From: Paramyrothecium sp. XJ0827
Lineage: Eukaryota; Ascomycota; Sordariomycetes; Hypocreales; Stachybotryaceae
Assembly (NCBI GenBank): GCA_020881915.1
Contig: JAJFPB010000002.1
Coordinates: 3,906,001-3,970,000 of the forward strand
Reading direction: 5' to 3'
Length of the DNA stretch: 64,000 nucleotides
The position numbers and the translations under genes are program-made. The notes beneath the pieces were generated by a model, which was given only the letters and a program-made list of their open reading frames with translations, did not search any database and was not told the DNA's origin. Positions 21,901 to 33,055 of the stretch are shown here, one piece after another. How positions within the stretch are numbered: position 1 is the first letter of the stretch; the number at the start of each line of letters is the position of its first letter.

Positions 21901-23761
21901 ATGAGTTCCTCGGCAGACGTTATGGCCAATGGCCATAGCAACGACCACGACCACGTCCTCCGCCCGCGGCCTCGGAAGCCGCAGCACTCGCAGGTGTCGC
22001 AAATCTCGAGGCTCTCATCGGCAGAAGGCGATGGCCTCCTGCATGGGCACGAGAATGGCACTGTCAGTGGCGCGACGAGGTGAGCTCCCTACAATACACC
22101 GAAATCTAGACACGCCAGCTAACAGACCGTCGAGCGGCCGCTCAACACCAGTCCCCGAGAACGCCCCCCCCTCGACCAAGTCGCTCGTCTCTGCGCGCAA
22201 GCAGGCCCGCGCCGAGCAGCGCCGCCGCATCTTCCCCTCGACCGACTTCACCTCGCGCGTGTCCCACTTCGACCCGGCCAGCGACTACCGCGACTTCCAC
22301 GGCTTCTTCAACCTCTTCTGGGTCGGCCTCGCCGTCATGGGCATCACCACCATGCTCCGCAACGTCAAGGACACGGGCTTCCCCCTGCGCGTCGAGATCT
22401 GGTCCCTCTTCACCGTCAAGCTCTGGCACCTCGCCATCGCCGACTTCGTCATGGTCGCCAGCACCGCCGTCAGCCTGCCCCTGCACCACCTCTGGCGCGC
22501 CTGCCCCGCCGCCGGCGCCTTCACCTGGAAGAAGGGCGGCGTCGCCGTCCAGAGCATCTACCAGGCCCTCTGGCTCGCCGTCTGGATCGCCATTCCCTTC
22601 TGGCTCGAGTGGCCCTGGACCGCCCAGGTCTTCCTGCTGCTGCACACCATGGTCCTGCTCATGAAGATGCACTCGTGGGCCTTCTACAACGGCCACCTCT
22701 CCGAGACGGAGAAGCGCCTCCGGAGCCTCGACAACCCCCAGTCCGCGGACCGCGGCCCCGCCTACCTCTACCCGAGCTCCGACCACCCCAACGGCAAGCC
22801 CACCTCCCCCGGCGCCGTCGCCGGCCACGGCCGCGCCAAGGTCACCAAGCCCTCCCCGCTGTCCGACGACGCCGCCACCACCGACGGCGAGCAGAGCGCC
22901 GACGAGATCGACACGCTGCGCGAGGACCTCGCCCGCGAGCTCACCAGCCCCCTCGGCAACGTCACCTACCCGCGCAACCTGACCTGGGGCAACTACGTCG
23001 ACTTCCTCTTCTGCCCCACGCTCTGCTACGAGCTCGAGTACCCGCGCGTGCCCACGATCGACTGGACCAACCTCATCTCCAAGATCGTCGCCACCTTTGG
23101 CTGCATCTTCCTCCTGACCATCACGTCCGAGGACTTCATCGTGCCCGTCCTCCGCGACGCCTCGCTCCGGCTCGAGGCCACGCGCGGCTCCGCCTCCGAG
23201 TCGTTCCTCATCCTCGCCGAGTCCATCTCGTGGCTGCTCTTCCCCTTCATGCTGAGCTTCCTGCTCGTCTTCTTCGTCATCTTCGAGTACATCCTCGGCG
23301 CCTTCGCCGAGATCACCGGCTTCGGCGACCGCCACTTCTACTCGGACTGGTGGAACTCGACCGACTGGATGGAGTTCTCGCGCGAGTGGAACGTCCCCGT
23401 CTACTCCTTCCTGCGCCGCCACGTCTACAGCGCCTCGCGCCCGCACATCGGCCGGCCCTTTGCCACCGTCATCACCTTCCTCATCTCCGCCATCGGCCAC
23501 GAGATCGTCATGGCCTGCATCACCAAGAAGCTGCGCGGCTACGGCTTCATCTGCCAGATGATGCAGCTGCCCCTCGTCATGCTGCAGCGCACCCGCTGGG
23601 TCCGCAACCGCCGCACCCTCAACAACGTCTTCTTCTGGTGCTCCATCATCCTCGGCCTCAGCATGGTGAGTTCTCCGATGCCTTGGGTCCCATACTCTAT
23701 TCTACTGAACATCCGCTAACTTTGCTCTCGTTAGATTTGCTCTCTTTATGTCCTTGTATAG
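21901..23761 (+). CDS. ARE2: Sterol O-acyltransferase (ACAT/ARE type, MBOAT family)
   Basis: Three exons (21901-22079, 22126-23665, 23735-23761) join to 581 residues. It is a multi-spanning ER membrane enzyme that transfers a fatty acid from acyl-CoA to ergosterol or a related sterol, making steryl esters for lipid droplets. Residues 1-100 are polar and cytosolic, followed by many hydrophobic helices. The acyl-CoA-binding signature FYSDWWN is at 464-470. The predicted catalytic histidine, in SAIGHEIVM, is His518. A polar Ser/Asp/Glu-rich loop at about residues 270-330 lies between membrane segments. The last exon adds only eight residues and the stop, a hydrophobic tail. Exon 2 is extremely rich in G and C at third positions, which creates long meaningless frames on the other strands. 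ARE1 versus ARE2 orthology cannot be settled. Confidence 0.9.
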
Positions 23762-24396
23762 AATCTCTCTCCACGTCTTGAGATACCTCCTTTACTACTA
23801 CTTGTTTTAAGAATACCCCCGCTGAAAGTACTCGCATACCCTAGCATGTGTACTTGCGAAGCACGTTTTTGTTTTCTCTAAACCATATTCCACCACATAA
23901 TGCGCGGGGAAAGCCTCATAGTTCTTTGTACAATTATCTAGGCACGCAGTTAAAATCTAGAGAACTGCAATTGGCATCGGGCTTAAGTAGCCAGCGGCAG
24001 TCTTGCTGCAGTTAAATACATAGCAACTTGCATGCAACTCCAATCTTGCAGCTTGTTCAACGGGCACATGCGTGAGACATTCAGTGTTGGTAGGGTTTTT
24101 TGGCACATTCGTTGTCTTAGTCAATCACATCACAATTCACAGGATGGAACAAAACCATATGCATTTAATGCCTCAATTGTTCATCTACCTCATCTGCGTC
24201 GTCATCGTAGAACTAGCTAGAGTACACCCCTTCTCCTACTGGAGAACTACCCGGGATTATGTCAAGGTGATGCGTGATGCTAATCACAAAATTCATTAAA
24301 CCAGCAAATCAAAGTCCAAACCATGTGCTCTAAAACCGTTCAACTCCGTGGAAACTTTTCGTTCCGGTATCCCGATTGTCCGTTGCAATTGGTTCC
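23762..24396. other. Shared 3' flank of the acyltransferase and hsp90
   Basis: 635 bp between convergent genes, fairly AT-rich, holding both 3' ends. No further gene is seen. Confidence 0.5.
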
Positions 24397-26561
24397 TTAG
24401 TCAACCTCCTCCATGGCGCTGTCGCCGGTCTCAACAGCGGGGGCATCGGCGCTGACAGCCTCGGCGGGAGCAGCGTCGTCCTCCTCGATGTTCAGGCCGA
24501 GCTGGACAAGCTTGTGGATGCGCTCGGCGAAGCCGGCAGGCTCGTCAATGGTGAAGCCAGAGACGAGCAGAGAGGTCTCGAACAGAAGCTGGACGATGGA
24601 CTTGACGGTGCGGTCGTTCTCGCCGTCGGCCTCGACCTTCTTCTTGAGCTCCTGGACGATGGGAGACTTGGGAGAGATCTCAAAGGTCTTCTTGGAAGAC
24701 ATGTAGCTGCTCATGGAGGTGTCACGGAGGGCCTGGGCCTTCATGATACGCTCCATGTTGGCGGACCAACCGAACTGGCCGGTACGGATGGCGCAGGGGG
24801 AGAGGCCAAGCTTGTGGCTGACAACGACCTTCTCGACCTTGTCGCCGAGGACGTTCTTGAGAGACTTGGCGAGGCTCTCGTACTCCTTCTCCTCGGCCTC
24901 GCGAGCCTTCTTCTCCTCCTCGGTCTCCTCGAGCTCGAAGTCCTTGGTGATGTCGACGAGCTTCTTGTCCTCGAACTCCTTGAGCTGAGTCATGGCATAC
25001 TCATCAATGGGGTCGACAAGGAAGAGGACCTCGAAGCCCTTCTCCTTGAGGGTGTCAAGGAAGGGGGACTTGGAGACGGCCTTGATGGACTCGCCGGTGA
25101 TGTAGTAGATGTTCTTCTGGTGCTCGGGCATGCGGGTGACGTAGTCAGACAGGGAGGTCAGCTCGTCGCCAGACTTGGTGGAGTTGAAGCGGAGGAGCTT
25201 GGCCAGGATGGAGCGGTTCTGGGAGTCCTCGTGGATGCCGAGCTTCAGGTTCTTGGAGAAGGCGCTGTAGAACTTGTCGAACTGCTCCTTGTCCTCGGCG
25301 ATCTCCTGGAAGAGCTCAAGAGACTTCTTGACGATGTTCTTCTTGATGACCTTCATGATCTTGTTCTGCTGGAGAGTCTCACGAGACAGGTTGAGGGGAA
25401 GATCCTCAGAGTCGACAACACCCTTGACGAAGCTGAGCCACTCGGGAATGAGGTCGGTGGCATCGTCGGTAATGAAGACACGGCGGACGTAGAGCTTGAT
25501 GTTGTTCTTGGTCTTCTTGGTCTCGAACAGGTCGAAGGGAGCGCGCTTGGGAACGAAGAGGATAGCGCGGAACTCAAGCTGACCCTCGACGGAGAAGTGC
25601 TTGACAGCCAGGTGATCCTCCCAGTCGTTGGACAGGGACTTGTAGAAGGAGGCGTACTCCTCCTGCTGGATGTCCTGGGGGTTACGGGTCCAGATGGGCT
25701 TCTGCTTGTTGAGCTCCTCCTCCTCGATCTTGGTCTCCTTGACGGTCTTGGTCTTCTTCTTCTTCTCCTTCTCCTCATCCTCGTCATCGACCTCCTCGAT
25801 GCGGGGCTTCTTGTCGTCGCCCTCCTCCTCCTTGACCTCCTCGGCCTCCTCGTCGGGGACCTCAGTCTCAGTCTCCTTCTGGACGTGGAGGTAGATGGGG
25901 TAGGAGATGAACTCGGAGTGCTTCTTGATGACCTCCTTGATCTTGCTCTCGTTCAGGTACTCGGTCTGCTCATCCTTGAGGTGGAGGATGATGGCAGTAC
26001 CGCGACCCAGAGGCTCACCCTCAGTGTCGGGGACAATGTTGAAGGTGCCGCCAGCGCTGGACTCCCAGATGTACTGCTCGTCATCGTTGTGCTTGGAGAT
26101 GACGCGGACCTGGTCAGCGACGAGGTAGGCGGAGTAGAAACCAACACCGAACTGGCCGATCATGGAAACATCAGCACCGGCAGTCAGAGCCTCCATGAAC
26201 TGCTTGGTACCGGAGCGGGCAATGGTACCCAGGTTGTTGACAAGGTCCTTGAATCACTGTTAGCATCGTGCAAAGCAGAGCGAGGTGGCGATGAATAACT
26301 TACAGCCTTGGTCATACCAATACCGGTATCGCGGATGGTGAGGGTCTTGGCCTCCTTGTTGGGGATGATGTCGATGCGGAGGTCCTTGCCAGAGTCAAGC
26401 TGGCTGGGGTCGGACAGAGCCTTGTAGCGGATCTTGTCGAGGGCATCGGAGGCGTTGGAGACCAACTCTCGGAGGAAGATCTCCTTGTTGGAGTAGACGG
26501 TGTTGATGATGAGGGAGAGAAGCTGAGAGATCTCAGCCTGGAACTCGAAGGTCTCAGACAT
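24397..26561 (-). CDS. hsp90: Cytosolic heat shock protein 90
   Basis: Two exons (26561-26304 and 26247-24397) around a 56-nt intron give 702 residues, normal for fungal cytosolic Hsp90. It is the ATP-dependent chaperone for kinases, transcription factors and other clients. The N-terminal ATPase domain shows [13 protein letters not shown], the nucleotide-contacting Asn in [12 protein letters not shown], the DTGIGMTK motif and [16 protein letters not shown] Glu/Lys linker lies at about residues 210-265, then the middle domain with the catalytic-loop Arg near [11 protein letters not shown]. The C-terminus is MEEVD, the docking site for TPR co-chaperones, which makes it cytosolic. The intron ends in AAG: the upstream CAG would place an in-frame TGA right after the junction. 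The alternative reading frames on this locus are shadows. Confidence 0.98.
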
Positions 26562-27300
26562 GGTGGCGGTATTGGGGTATCAAAAGGAAACCGTGACTGC
26601 AAAAGGGAAAAAGAATGGTTAGTTTGGTGTGTCCGTCCTAGTGGTGCAAACGAAGGTGTATCAGGCGCTAGTGGTGAATATGTAGAGAAGGGAAGAGGAA
26701 GAAAACAGGTGATTGGGGGTACCTGGAGGATTTATAAAAATGCCCCCAGGAACTTCACGCCGCGCAGAATCTGATTCTGGCGTCTAGAAAGTGCTGGCAC
26801 GTCCCAGAACCGCCGGCCCGCAGAGGCTTCGAGCAAGGCTGAGGCGGTAAAGTGGGATGTACACGCGAGGCGGTGATGGAGGGGAAAACGGCGGGCAGCA
26901 ATGGGATCGCGATGCGGCCACGTACCTAGACTTTTTGGGAGGGAGGGAAAATGCAAGACTGGCTCTAGACAAAAACGTCTTGATGTCTATAGAGATGAGG
27001 GAGAGAGAGGATTGGAGATGGAGAGTGGAAGGAAAAAGTTGGAGCGAAGGAAAGATGGCAGAGGTGGTGAACTAAAAAGGGCCCCTCCCTCCCCTGTGCC
27101 TGCGGGCTGTGGCTGTAGAGATTCCATCGGATTCTATGGCCTCTCCCTTCCACAGCAACCACCGCCCGGGCCTCTGATTGGCCCAGCTGTAAGATGCTTT
27201 GGAGCCTTCTAGCACCGCCGGGAAGCACAAACGCAGGCAGCTGCCTCGCCTCGCCTGGATTCCATGCGAATCGATGCGACTTTCGAGGGGGCTAGCAGCT
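26562..27300 (-). promoter_or_regulatory. hsp90 promoter, TATA box and leader
   Basis: On the coding strand a TATA-like tttttataaa lies at 26740-26731, about 170 bp upstream of the ATG. Just before the ATG a pyrimidine tract ending in cttttgcag (near 26597), preceded by actaac, looks like the acceptor of a 5'-UTR intron. Its donor is not fixed. Degenerate heat-shock-element units lie further upstream and are listed separately. Confidence 0.55.
26748..26797 (-). promoter_or_regulatory. Possible degenerate heat shock elements
   Basis: Reading the minus strand, TTCTAGA, AGAA and TTCT blocks followed by GTGAAGTTCC form imperfect arrays of the nGAAn/nTTCn unit, 10-60 bp upstream of the TATA-like run. 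Spacing is irregular, so this is only suggestive. Position upstream of hsp90 is the main support. Confidence 0.35.
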
Positions 27301-28349
27301 AGGTAGAACAAGCCGAAGTTTTTCGAAGGCTGTAGAACGTCGCCTAGGGAGCCGCCAATTGAGCCTCAGCACGCTACGTCTACGTCTTAGGGTCATCACG
27401 GCGGCCATGCGTCGTAGCACCAGCCAGTCACTTTTTTCGTTTTTGCTTTTCTATGCCTCCCACCAACCCCTGCGTAGCCATTGACATTGACTTGACCCCG
27501 GCGTTCCCCCAGCTCCTCCTCTTTGTTTGCTGTCCCGCATTTTCAGCTGGGACCACCTGGAGCCACCTGGGCTGGGCTTATCGATAAAAGGTGGCATGAG
27601 TCGATGCGATTGTCCAGTCCCACGCCTAGCATCCCGGTTGCCTGAACGAGTGGCAAGGCTGCTTTTGATTTTTTTTCCTTTCCCCCTCCTCCTCAAGGCC
27701 CTTCAAGGTAGGTAGGTACCTACATTCACAGCCAATGGGGAACGAGGCAAAACCGACCCGAGTTTTCTCCGGTCACCGCTCCCATGCAGGGTCCTCGAAA
27801 AACGGCTCGAGCGCGAGCTTATCTTATCGTGGATTGGCGGGGCATTTGGAGATTCACTTCGCGATCACAGGCAACAACGTCGTGCGGTGCTCGGTGCACA
27901 CATGAATGTCAACGTACCATGCTATCGTGAAAAGGTTCCGAGAGTCTGTTATGCTGCCGCTTCTAGCACCAGTGGGTTATGGAGATTTGTGCGAATTGTT
28001 CGAAGGTGGTCCGAATCAGAGCGAGATATGTTCCTTTCGACCGACATGGGTTAGGACATACATAACATTTCGAAAAGATCTATTCATGACAAGTAGGCTG
28101 GGTCTCCTAACCGAATCTGGATATCAGCATATTTGACAGTATCAATTGTTCGAGACTTCAAACACGCAAAAATGGTTTGATTGTGTATAGCCATCTACCA
28201 TAACTGAGGATCCCAAGAACCCATTTTAGGCGTGTGATATTTCAACATCAGCTCAGCCTAGAACGCTTCCACATCAGGCTGACCATGACGGGGCACAATT
28301 GTAGGCTGCCTCTTTCCTGTCATTTTCTCTAGGTCCGTCTCGCTGTGCT
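27301..28349. other. Intergenic region between hsp90 promoter and mannanase 3' end
   Basis: About 1 kb with no accepted gene. It contains a TTATCGATAA palindrome at 27578-27587. A 76-codon plus-strand frame with an ATG at 27906 was considered and not accepted. Confidence 0.45.
27578..27587. promoter_or_regulatory. TTATCGATAA palindrome near hsp90
   Basis: A 10-bp palindrome, extended on one side to cttatcgataa, about 1.0 kb upstream of the hsp90 ATG. A second partial copy (cttatcttatcg) is at about 27820. It matches the core of the elements near bL31m and ALB1, but its distance weakens the link. Confidence 0.35.
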
Positions 28350-29983
28350 CTACGAGCTCCTCCATCCTTGAATCTCATCAAGCGTCAGGACATAGTCCGA
28401 GGTGTAGACCTGCAACCCGTTCGTTAGTCCACATTCGAAAATCGGTGCTAAAAGCAAAACTCACCTCCTTCAGAACGGCCGGCGGATTCCACTCCGGGTT
28501 GTCGACGTGGCCGCTGCTCCAGAGGGCGAACCACAGCCAGTGCGCCTGGTACGCCTGCAGGAGGTTGGGCAACGGCGCGGCGCCGAGCTCCGTCGCCGCG
28601 ACCAGCTTCTTGTCCTTGCCGAGCTCGACAAGCTGGTTGTACTGCACCGAGATGGGCTATCGGGAAAACCCCTTGTTAGCATGCCATCAGAAATATGGGG
28701 GCTTTGCACGTACCCCGTTGCCCTTGGCGTACACGTCGGTGCTCAGAATGTCGACGTTGTCGTCGCCCGGGTACCAGGCCGCGTCGATCGAGTTCCACAC
28801 CCAGATGAGGTTGGTCAGCTTGTGGTAGTTGGTCAGGCGGTCGTAGACCAGCTTCCACAGCTTCTTGGCCGGCTCGGGCCCCTTGGCTCCCCACCAGAAC
28901 CAGCCGCCCTCGGCCTCGTGCACCGGGCGCCAGAGCACCGGCACGTCGGCGTCCTGCAGCCTCTTGAGCTCCTTGGCGATGGCGTCGATGTCGCGCACGA
29001 GCAGCGTGTAGTTGGCGTTGGTCGTGTCCGCCAGCGCCGTCTCCACGTTGAAGTCGGTCGCCCGCGTGTAGAAGCCGCTCCACCATGGCTGCTCGGCCGT
29101 GTCGTACAGGCCGGTCGGCGCGTTCCAGTGCCACAGCAGCGTGACGATGCCGCCCTTCTTGGAGTGGGCGATAGCCTCCTCGACCGCGACGCCCTTGGTG
29201 CCGCGCTCGACGCGCGAGGGGGTGTAGTCCATCAGGTCAACGGACAGGATGGCGGGGGTCTTTCCGGTCTGCTGGGTGACCCAGTTGACCATGTTGACCT
29301 CATGCTGGCCGGAGAGAATCTTCTTGCCGTAGATGGACCGGAGGTAGTTGTACAGCGCAACAGTGCTGGCGCCCGCATTGGGGTCGTTGAGCTTGGGGTT
29401 GATGTTGTGGGGAGGTCTGGGTGCAGATGGAGTCAGGGTGATCGAGTCAAGCAGATACCTGCAGCGTGTCAGTTGTGTGAATAACATGACACTTTACCAG
29501 CCAGCTCGTTTACTTACCATCCCCAGTTGGTGACAAACTCGACCTTGTTCTGGCCGGCCGTCAGGAGGAGCTGCCCACCCGAGACCTCTGCGAACGTGGT
29601 GGTAGCAGGCAGCAGAACCTCGGAGCTCGCACCGCCGTTCAGGATGACAGTGGTCCTCTTCTCGCCATAGATACCAGCGTAGCGGACGGTCAGGTCAAAC
29701 AGGGTGTCGGCCTTGGTCTCCAGAGTAAAGATGACCCTGTCGTTGGCCTCGTCGAAGCTGGTGACATAGCCGGTTCCTGCGAGCACCAGTTAGCAACGAC
29801 CTGGACGTTGTAGCCAAAGACTGCCGTACCGGAGAAGCCAGCCTGCGCCTTATCGACGACAGTTCCGGAGAGCTGGGCGTCCTCCGCCTCAAAGGTGACG
29901 CTGTTGCAGGTCTTGCGAACCGCGGCGCCCTGCGTGAGCGCGGCGAAGAGCAGCCCGACGAGTGTCACAGCCTTGAACGCCAT
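28350..29983 (-). CDS. Secreted CBM35-GH26 endo-beta-1,4-mannanase
   Basis: Five exons (29983-29830, 29776-29518, 29458-28714, 28656-28465, 28409-28350) join in frame to 469 residues. Residues 1-20 are a signal peptide ending near TQGAA. A CBM35 carbohydrate-binding module follows (about 24-145), starting CNSVTFEAEDA and ending in WGWYLLDSITL. A GH26 catalytic domain runs from about 165 to 460. It would hydrolyse beta-1,4-mannosidic bonds in plant mannans outside the cell. The acid/base is Glu319 in LWRPVHEAEGGW. The nucleophile is Glu409 in AATELGAAP, 90 residues later, a spacing I recall for fungal CBM35-GH26 mannanases. The WFWWG block after the acid/base is typical. The order CBM35 then GH26 resembles Podospora-type mannanases used on lignocellulose. 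No carbohydrate gene cluster surrounds it. Confidence 0.93.
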
Positions 29984-31000
29984 CGTGAAGGGGATGATCG
30001 AGCCGGAGCAGTACCCGCGCATGGCCAAGGAGGCAGCGCTACGCCGGCCTATAAGTCCATTTCCGCGCAGCCTAGCTTCGGATCGTGGACACCCTTACAG
30101 CCAGGAACGTCTCCCTCCTAGCCGAGCCACCGAGACCGGTAGAGCGGATACGATGAGTCCGTCCCGATCTGGCTGATTGGGCGCAGGCGCGTTGAGTATG
30201 GGGAAACGCAATGGAAGGACGATCATGGTGTGCTCAGCGCGGGCCCCTTGCTCAAGGCACCGCGCGATCTATAATGCAGCGTGGCCCGACGGTGCATTCC
30301 ATGCCTTCCTCGCTTCCCCATGCAAGGGCCGCCGCAGCTGACAAAGGCCTTCGTTAAAGAAGACCAGATGGTTTGACTCCGCGAGGATGGTTCCTGGACG
30401 GAGCGGGCCCCTCCGAAATGGCCAGAGTCGGCATCCCGCCCAGGACCCCATGGGAATCAAAATTCCGTCAATGCGAGCGTTTGCTCCAAGCATCGTTCCT
30501 GAAATTCCCAACCCATCTCCCAGCGGAAGTTCTATGGGGAAATATGCCGTGCATTGTGAGTGTAATTTGTCGAGGCTGGGTTTCTCAAAAGCCGAGGTGG
30601 GGAAAATAGCACCATTGAAGGGAAATTTCATTTCTCTGTAACAAAGTAATTGTGCTTCACCAAGTAGCTCGCCTTGGCCTGAAGATCAATTGCCTGTTTG
30701 CTAAGGTAGGGCAGGCTGATTGAGCAACTTTTCGTTCTCGCGAAGAATGCTTGAGATGTCGATGCTCCAACGTTCTAAGGGCGTCGTCTCAAATGGCCCC
30801 ATATTTTGTTATAATAGTACATGGAGAGCAGCTCCGCGAAGCCAAACTCGCCAAAAGGAGCGCTCCTGTCTATATACGTTTTAGCTTACATGTATACGTC
30901 GGCTAGATCCCTTTTAATGTACACATCCGAACAGGACTCGGACACAACCCGTCTGCGGGCGGCGTCGCTCCGCACAGCAGCTGATCCTACATCGTCAAGT
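29984..31000. promoter_or_regulatory. Upstream region of the mannanase gene
   Basis: About 1 kb separating the mannanase start and the flavin-reductase 3' end. A TATA-like ttatag occurs on the minus strand near 30050, 60-70 bp upstream of the ATG. No coding content is supported. Confidence 0.4.
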
Positions 31001-31955
31001 TTAAGCATCAATGTCCCCATTCACCCGACGGTACTGTCGATCGGCGTAGGCCAGTCCAAACTCCGCCTTGTCGACACCGGGTGTCACTTCCAGAACCTCT
31101 CCCACCACGATGACATGGTCCCTCACTCGCATCAGCCCCTCTGCTGGGGCGTCGGCTAGCACTCTGCATCGTAGCACGCGCAGCACGCCCTCGCCCTGGA
31201 GCAACGGGGAAGCAGCCGCGCCGTCTCCCTTTCCAGGCCGTGGCCCTGTCTCCCACTCGACGCCGTCAAATACGTTATTAGTCAGGTTCCCCCTCGTGAA
31301 ATGTTGAGCCACCGCTGCGCCGCTCTCGTCGCCAGCCAGGATGTGGATGTTGAACTCGCGGCTCGCCGCAATGGCGTCCAGCGTCCGGCTCGGCACGGCC
31401 ACGTTGAACGTGACCAGCGGTGTCGGCGAGAGCGTCAGCGAGGTGAAGGAGGACATTGTCATGGCGCGGGGCGACGTGCCGTGCATGGCGGTGCACACAA
31501 CGACCGAGTGTGGAAGAAGTCGCATGACGGAACGGAGCTGCTCAGGCAGAGACGGACTGGCGGGAGACGGAGCCGGATGGGCGGCTTGAGAGTAGCATCG
31601 CGAGGCACCGATTGCAGTCTTGGGCGCAATTGTAGGAGCGGCTGGTATCAATTAGCAAGACGTATTCTGTAAAGGGAACTAGGAACTTACCTCTACCGTC
31701 CCGCCGTAGCGAAGGCTCTATCTTTCCCTCAGCAGACCAGGGAGCCATGGGCAGCAGCCCACGTTTGCTCAGAGACTCCCCAATCTCGAATGCTTTCCTC
31801 AAGCCATTGTGAATACCCTGAACAGTCTGGAAGACGCAGAACGCCCGCTGCGGCGCATCCCACGCTCGCCGTGCGTCACGATCCAAGCCTCTCCGGACCG
31901 CGCCCCGACCGAGGTTCCCGAGCGACAGCGGTCGCATCGCTCGGCAGGTACTCAT
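31001..31955 (-). CDS. Mitochondrial flavin-reductase-like (FMN-binding split barrel) protein
   Basis: Two exons (31955-31691, 31641-31001) join in frame to 301 residues. The start at 31955 adds an Arg-rich, acid-poor N-terminus (MSTCRAMRPLSLGNLGRG) suited to mitochondrial import. From about residue 120 the protein has the flavin-reductase-like fold: MRLLPHSVVVCTA, then RAMTMSSFTSLTLSP with the usual small-residue FMN-phosphate loop, then PLVTFNVAVPSRTLDAI, FNIHILAG, and a final DHVIVVGEV strand. Bacterial relatives use NAD(P)H to reduce FMN or FAD for a partner oxygenase. In fungi the substrate is unknown. It is divergent from the mitoribosomal bL31m gene over a 324-bp shared promoter, consistent with a mitochondrial setting. 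Confidence 0.85.
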
Positions 31956-32279
31956 GGCATGTCGTGAATAAAAGAAACCAATGATCCCGAGCTCGAGCCG
32001 TGCAATTGCGAAGAGACGTCGTTACGAGCTGGAATTGCTGGATGGTCGTGGTCCGAGATGATGTAGCTCAGATATTGAACAAAGGAAATCGCTTATCGAT
32101 AAGCGCCAGTGTCGCGGGCCCAAATTTTGCGTGAGCCGATCTTCAACCTCCAATTGCTCAGGGACTGAGCCGCCTGCCTGAATACGGGATCGCGCGACCG
32201 CCTCAAACTCGAAATCCTCGAAACCCGCTGCTACAATCTCCATCAACTACCTCACGCAAACGAAGACTAGACATTCGAA
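31956..32279. promoter_or_regulatory. Bidirectional promoter of two mitochondrial-protein genes
   Basis: 324 bp separate the flavin-reductase-like gene (-) and bL31m (+). It carries a perfect 16-bp palindrome at 32090-32105 (listed separately) and no coding potential. Confidence 0.6.
32090..32105. promoter_or_regulatory. 16-bp palindrome with two inverted GATAAG sites
   Basis: The sequence cgcttatcgataagcg equals its own reverse complement. Its core is two overlapping inverted GATAAG sites, the site type bound by fungal GATA factors. It lies 175 bp upstream of the bL31m ATG and 135 bp from the opposite ATG. Confidence 0.55.
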
Positions 32280-32813
32280 ATGGGGAAGCTCCCCTCGCCC
32301 GCGTCCCTCGCGCCTCTCCGCGCCGCCCTACTAAGCACCTCGTCCACAACCACCGCCTTCTCCGCCTCGCGGCTCGCCGGCCAGGTCCGCCACGCCACCT
32401 TCATCGCCCGGCCCCGGCGCCCCTACCAGTTCACGCAGCTCGTCCAGCTCACCGACGGGTCCACCTACGTCGCGCGCACCACCTCGCCCCAGCCGCTCTA
32501 CAAGCCCAACAAGGACACCCGCAACACGCTCACCTGGCAGCCCAGCGAGAAGAGCCTGCGCAACGTCGAGCTCGACGAGGCCGGTAAGCTCGCCGCCTTC
32601 CGAGAGCGCTTCGGCCGCGGCTTCGATGCCTCGAACCCTGCTGCTGGGGCCGAGGCCGCCGAGGCCGCCGATGCCGCTGCTGCCCCTGCCGAGCAGGACG
32701 GCGGCCTGGACGAGGCCGGGTTGGCGGACCTGATCACCGGATACGCGCCGCAGCAAGATGCCCAGTCGATGAGGGATTCTGGCCCTAAGAAGTCACCGAC
32801 GAGGCGGAAGTAG
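32280..32813 (+). CDS. MRPL36: Mitochondrial large-subunit ribosomal protein bL31m
   Basis: A single exon of 177 residues starts at ATG 32280. The first 40 residues are Ser/Ala/Arg-rich with few acids, a mitochondrial presequence. The conserved core is RRPYQFTQLVQLTDGSTY, then TSPQPLYKPNKDTRNTL, TWQPSEKSLRNVELDEA and GKLAAFRERFGRGFD, as in fungal bL31m. In yeast this protein is Mrpl36 and sits in the 54S subunit near the central protuberance. The C-terminal 55 residues are Ala/Glu-rich, low-complexity and probably disordered. Codon use is very GC-biased. Confidence 0.9.
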   Translation: MGKLPSPASLAPLRAALLSTSSTTTAFSASRLAGQVRHATFIARPRRPYQFTQLVQLTDGSTYVARTTSPQPLYKPNKDTRNTLTWQPSEKSLRNVELDEAGKLAAFRERFGRGFDASNPAAGAEAAEAADAAAAPAEQDGGLDEAGLADLITGYAPQQDAQSMRDSGPKKSPTRRK

Positions 32814-33055
32814 AGGGTTTAAGGATGGAATACAATGGAGCTCTGGCTCGGAGGAGGATCACAACTACGGCATTCCCGGGCCACTAGACTTCTTGATGGA
32901 ATTGTTCAATATGTACAACACTTAGAGCCCGACGTGGCCTGTATGATATAACCACGTCTACGGACTTTGCAAGCTTTCATAACTCCTGCTTCACATGCCT
33001 TCCCTTCAACCGACGGGACCAATTATATATGTCTGCGTGACAGGTATCAATCTAA

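Noticed and set aside
22142..23500. 452-codon minus-strand frame and a long third-frame plus-strand reading over the sterol acyltransferase
   Set aside because: Product of extreme GC at third codon positions; composition is repetitive Gly/Ala/Val/Asp or Arg/Pro/His and the sense frame is a clear MBOAT enzyme.
24376..26298. 640-codon plus-strand frame opposite hsp90
   Set aside because: Leu/Glu/Asp-rich mirror of the hsp90 codons; no independent features.
27906..28136. 76-codon plus-strand frame between hsp90 and the mannanase
   Set aside because: Short, no homology recognised, no splice or promoter support.
28507..29484. 325-codon plus-strand frame opposite the mannanase
   Set aside because: Shadow of the GH26 exon; mirrors its codon bias.
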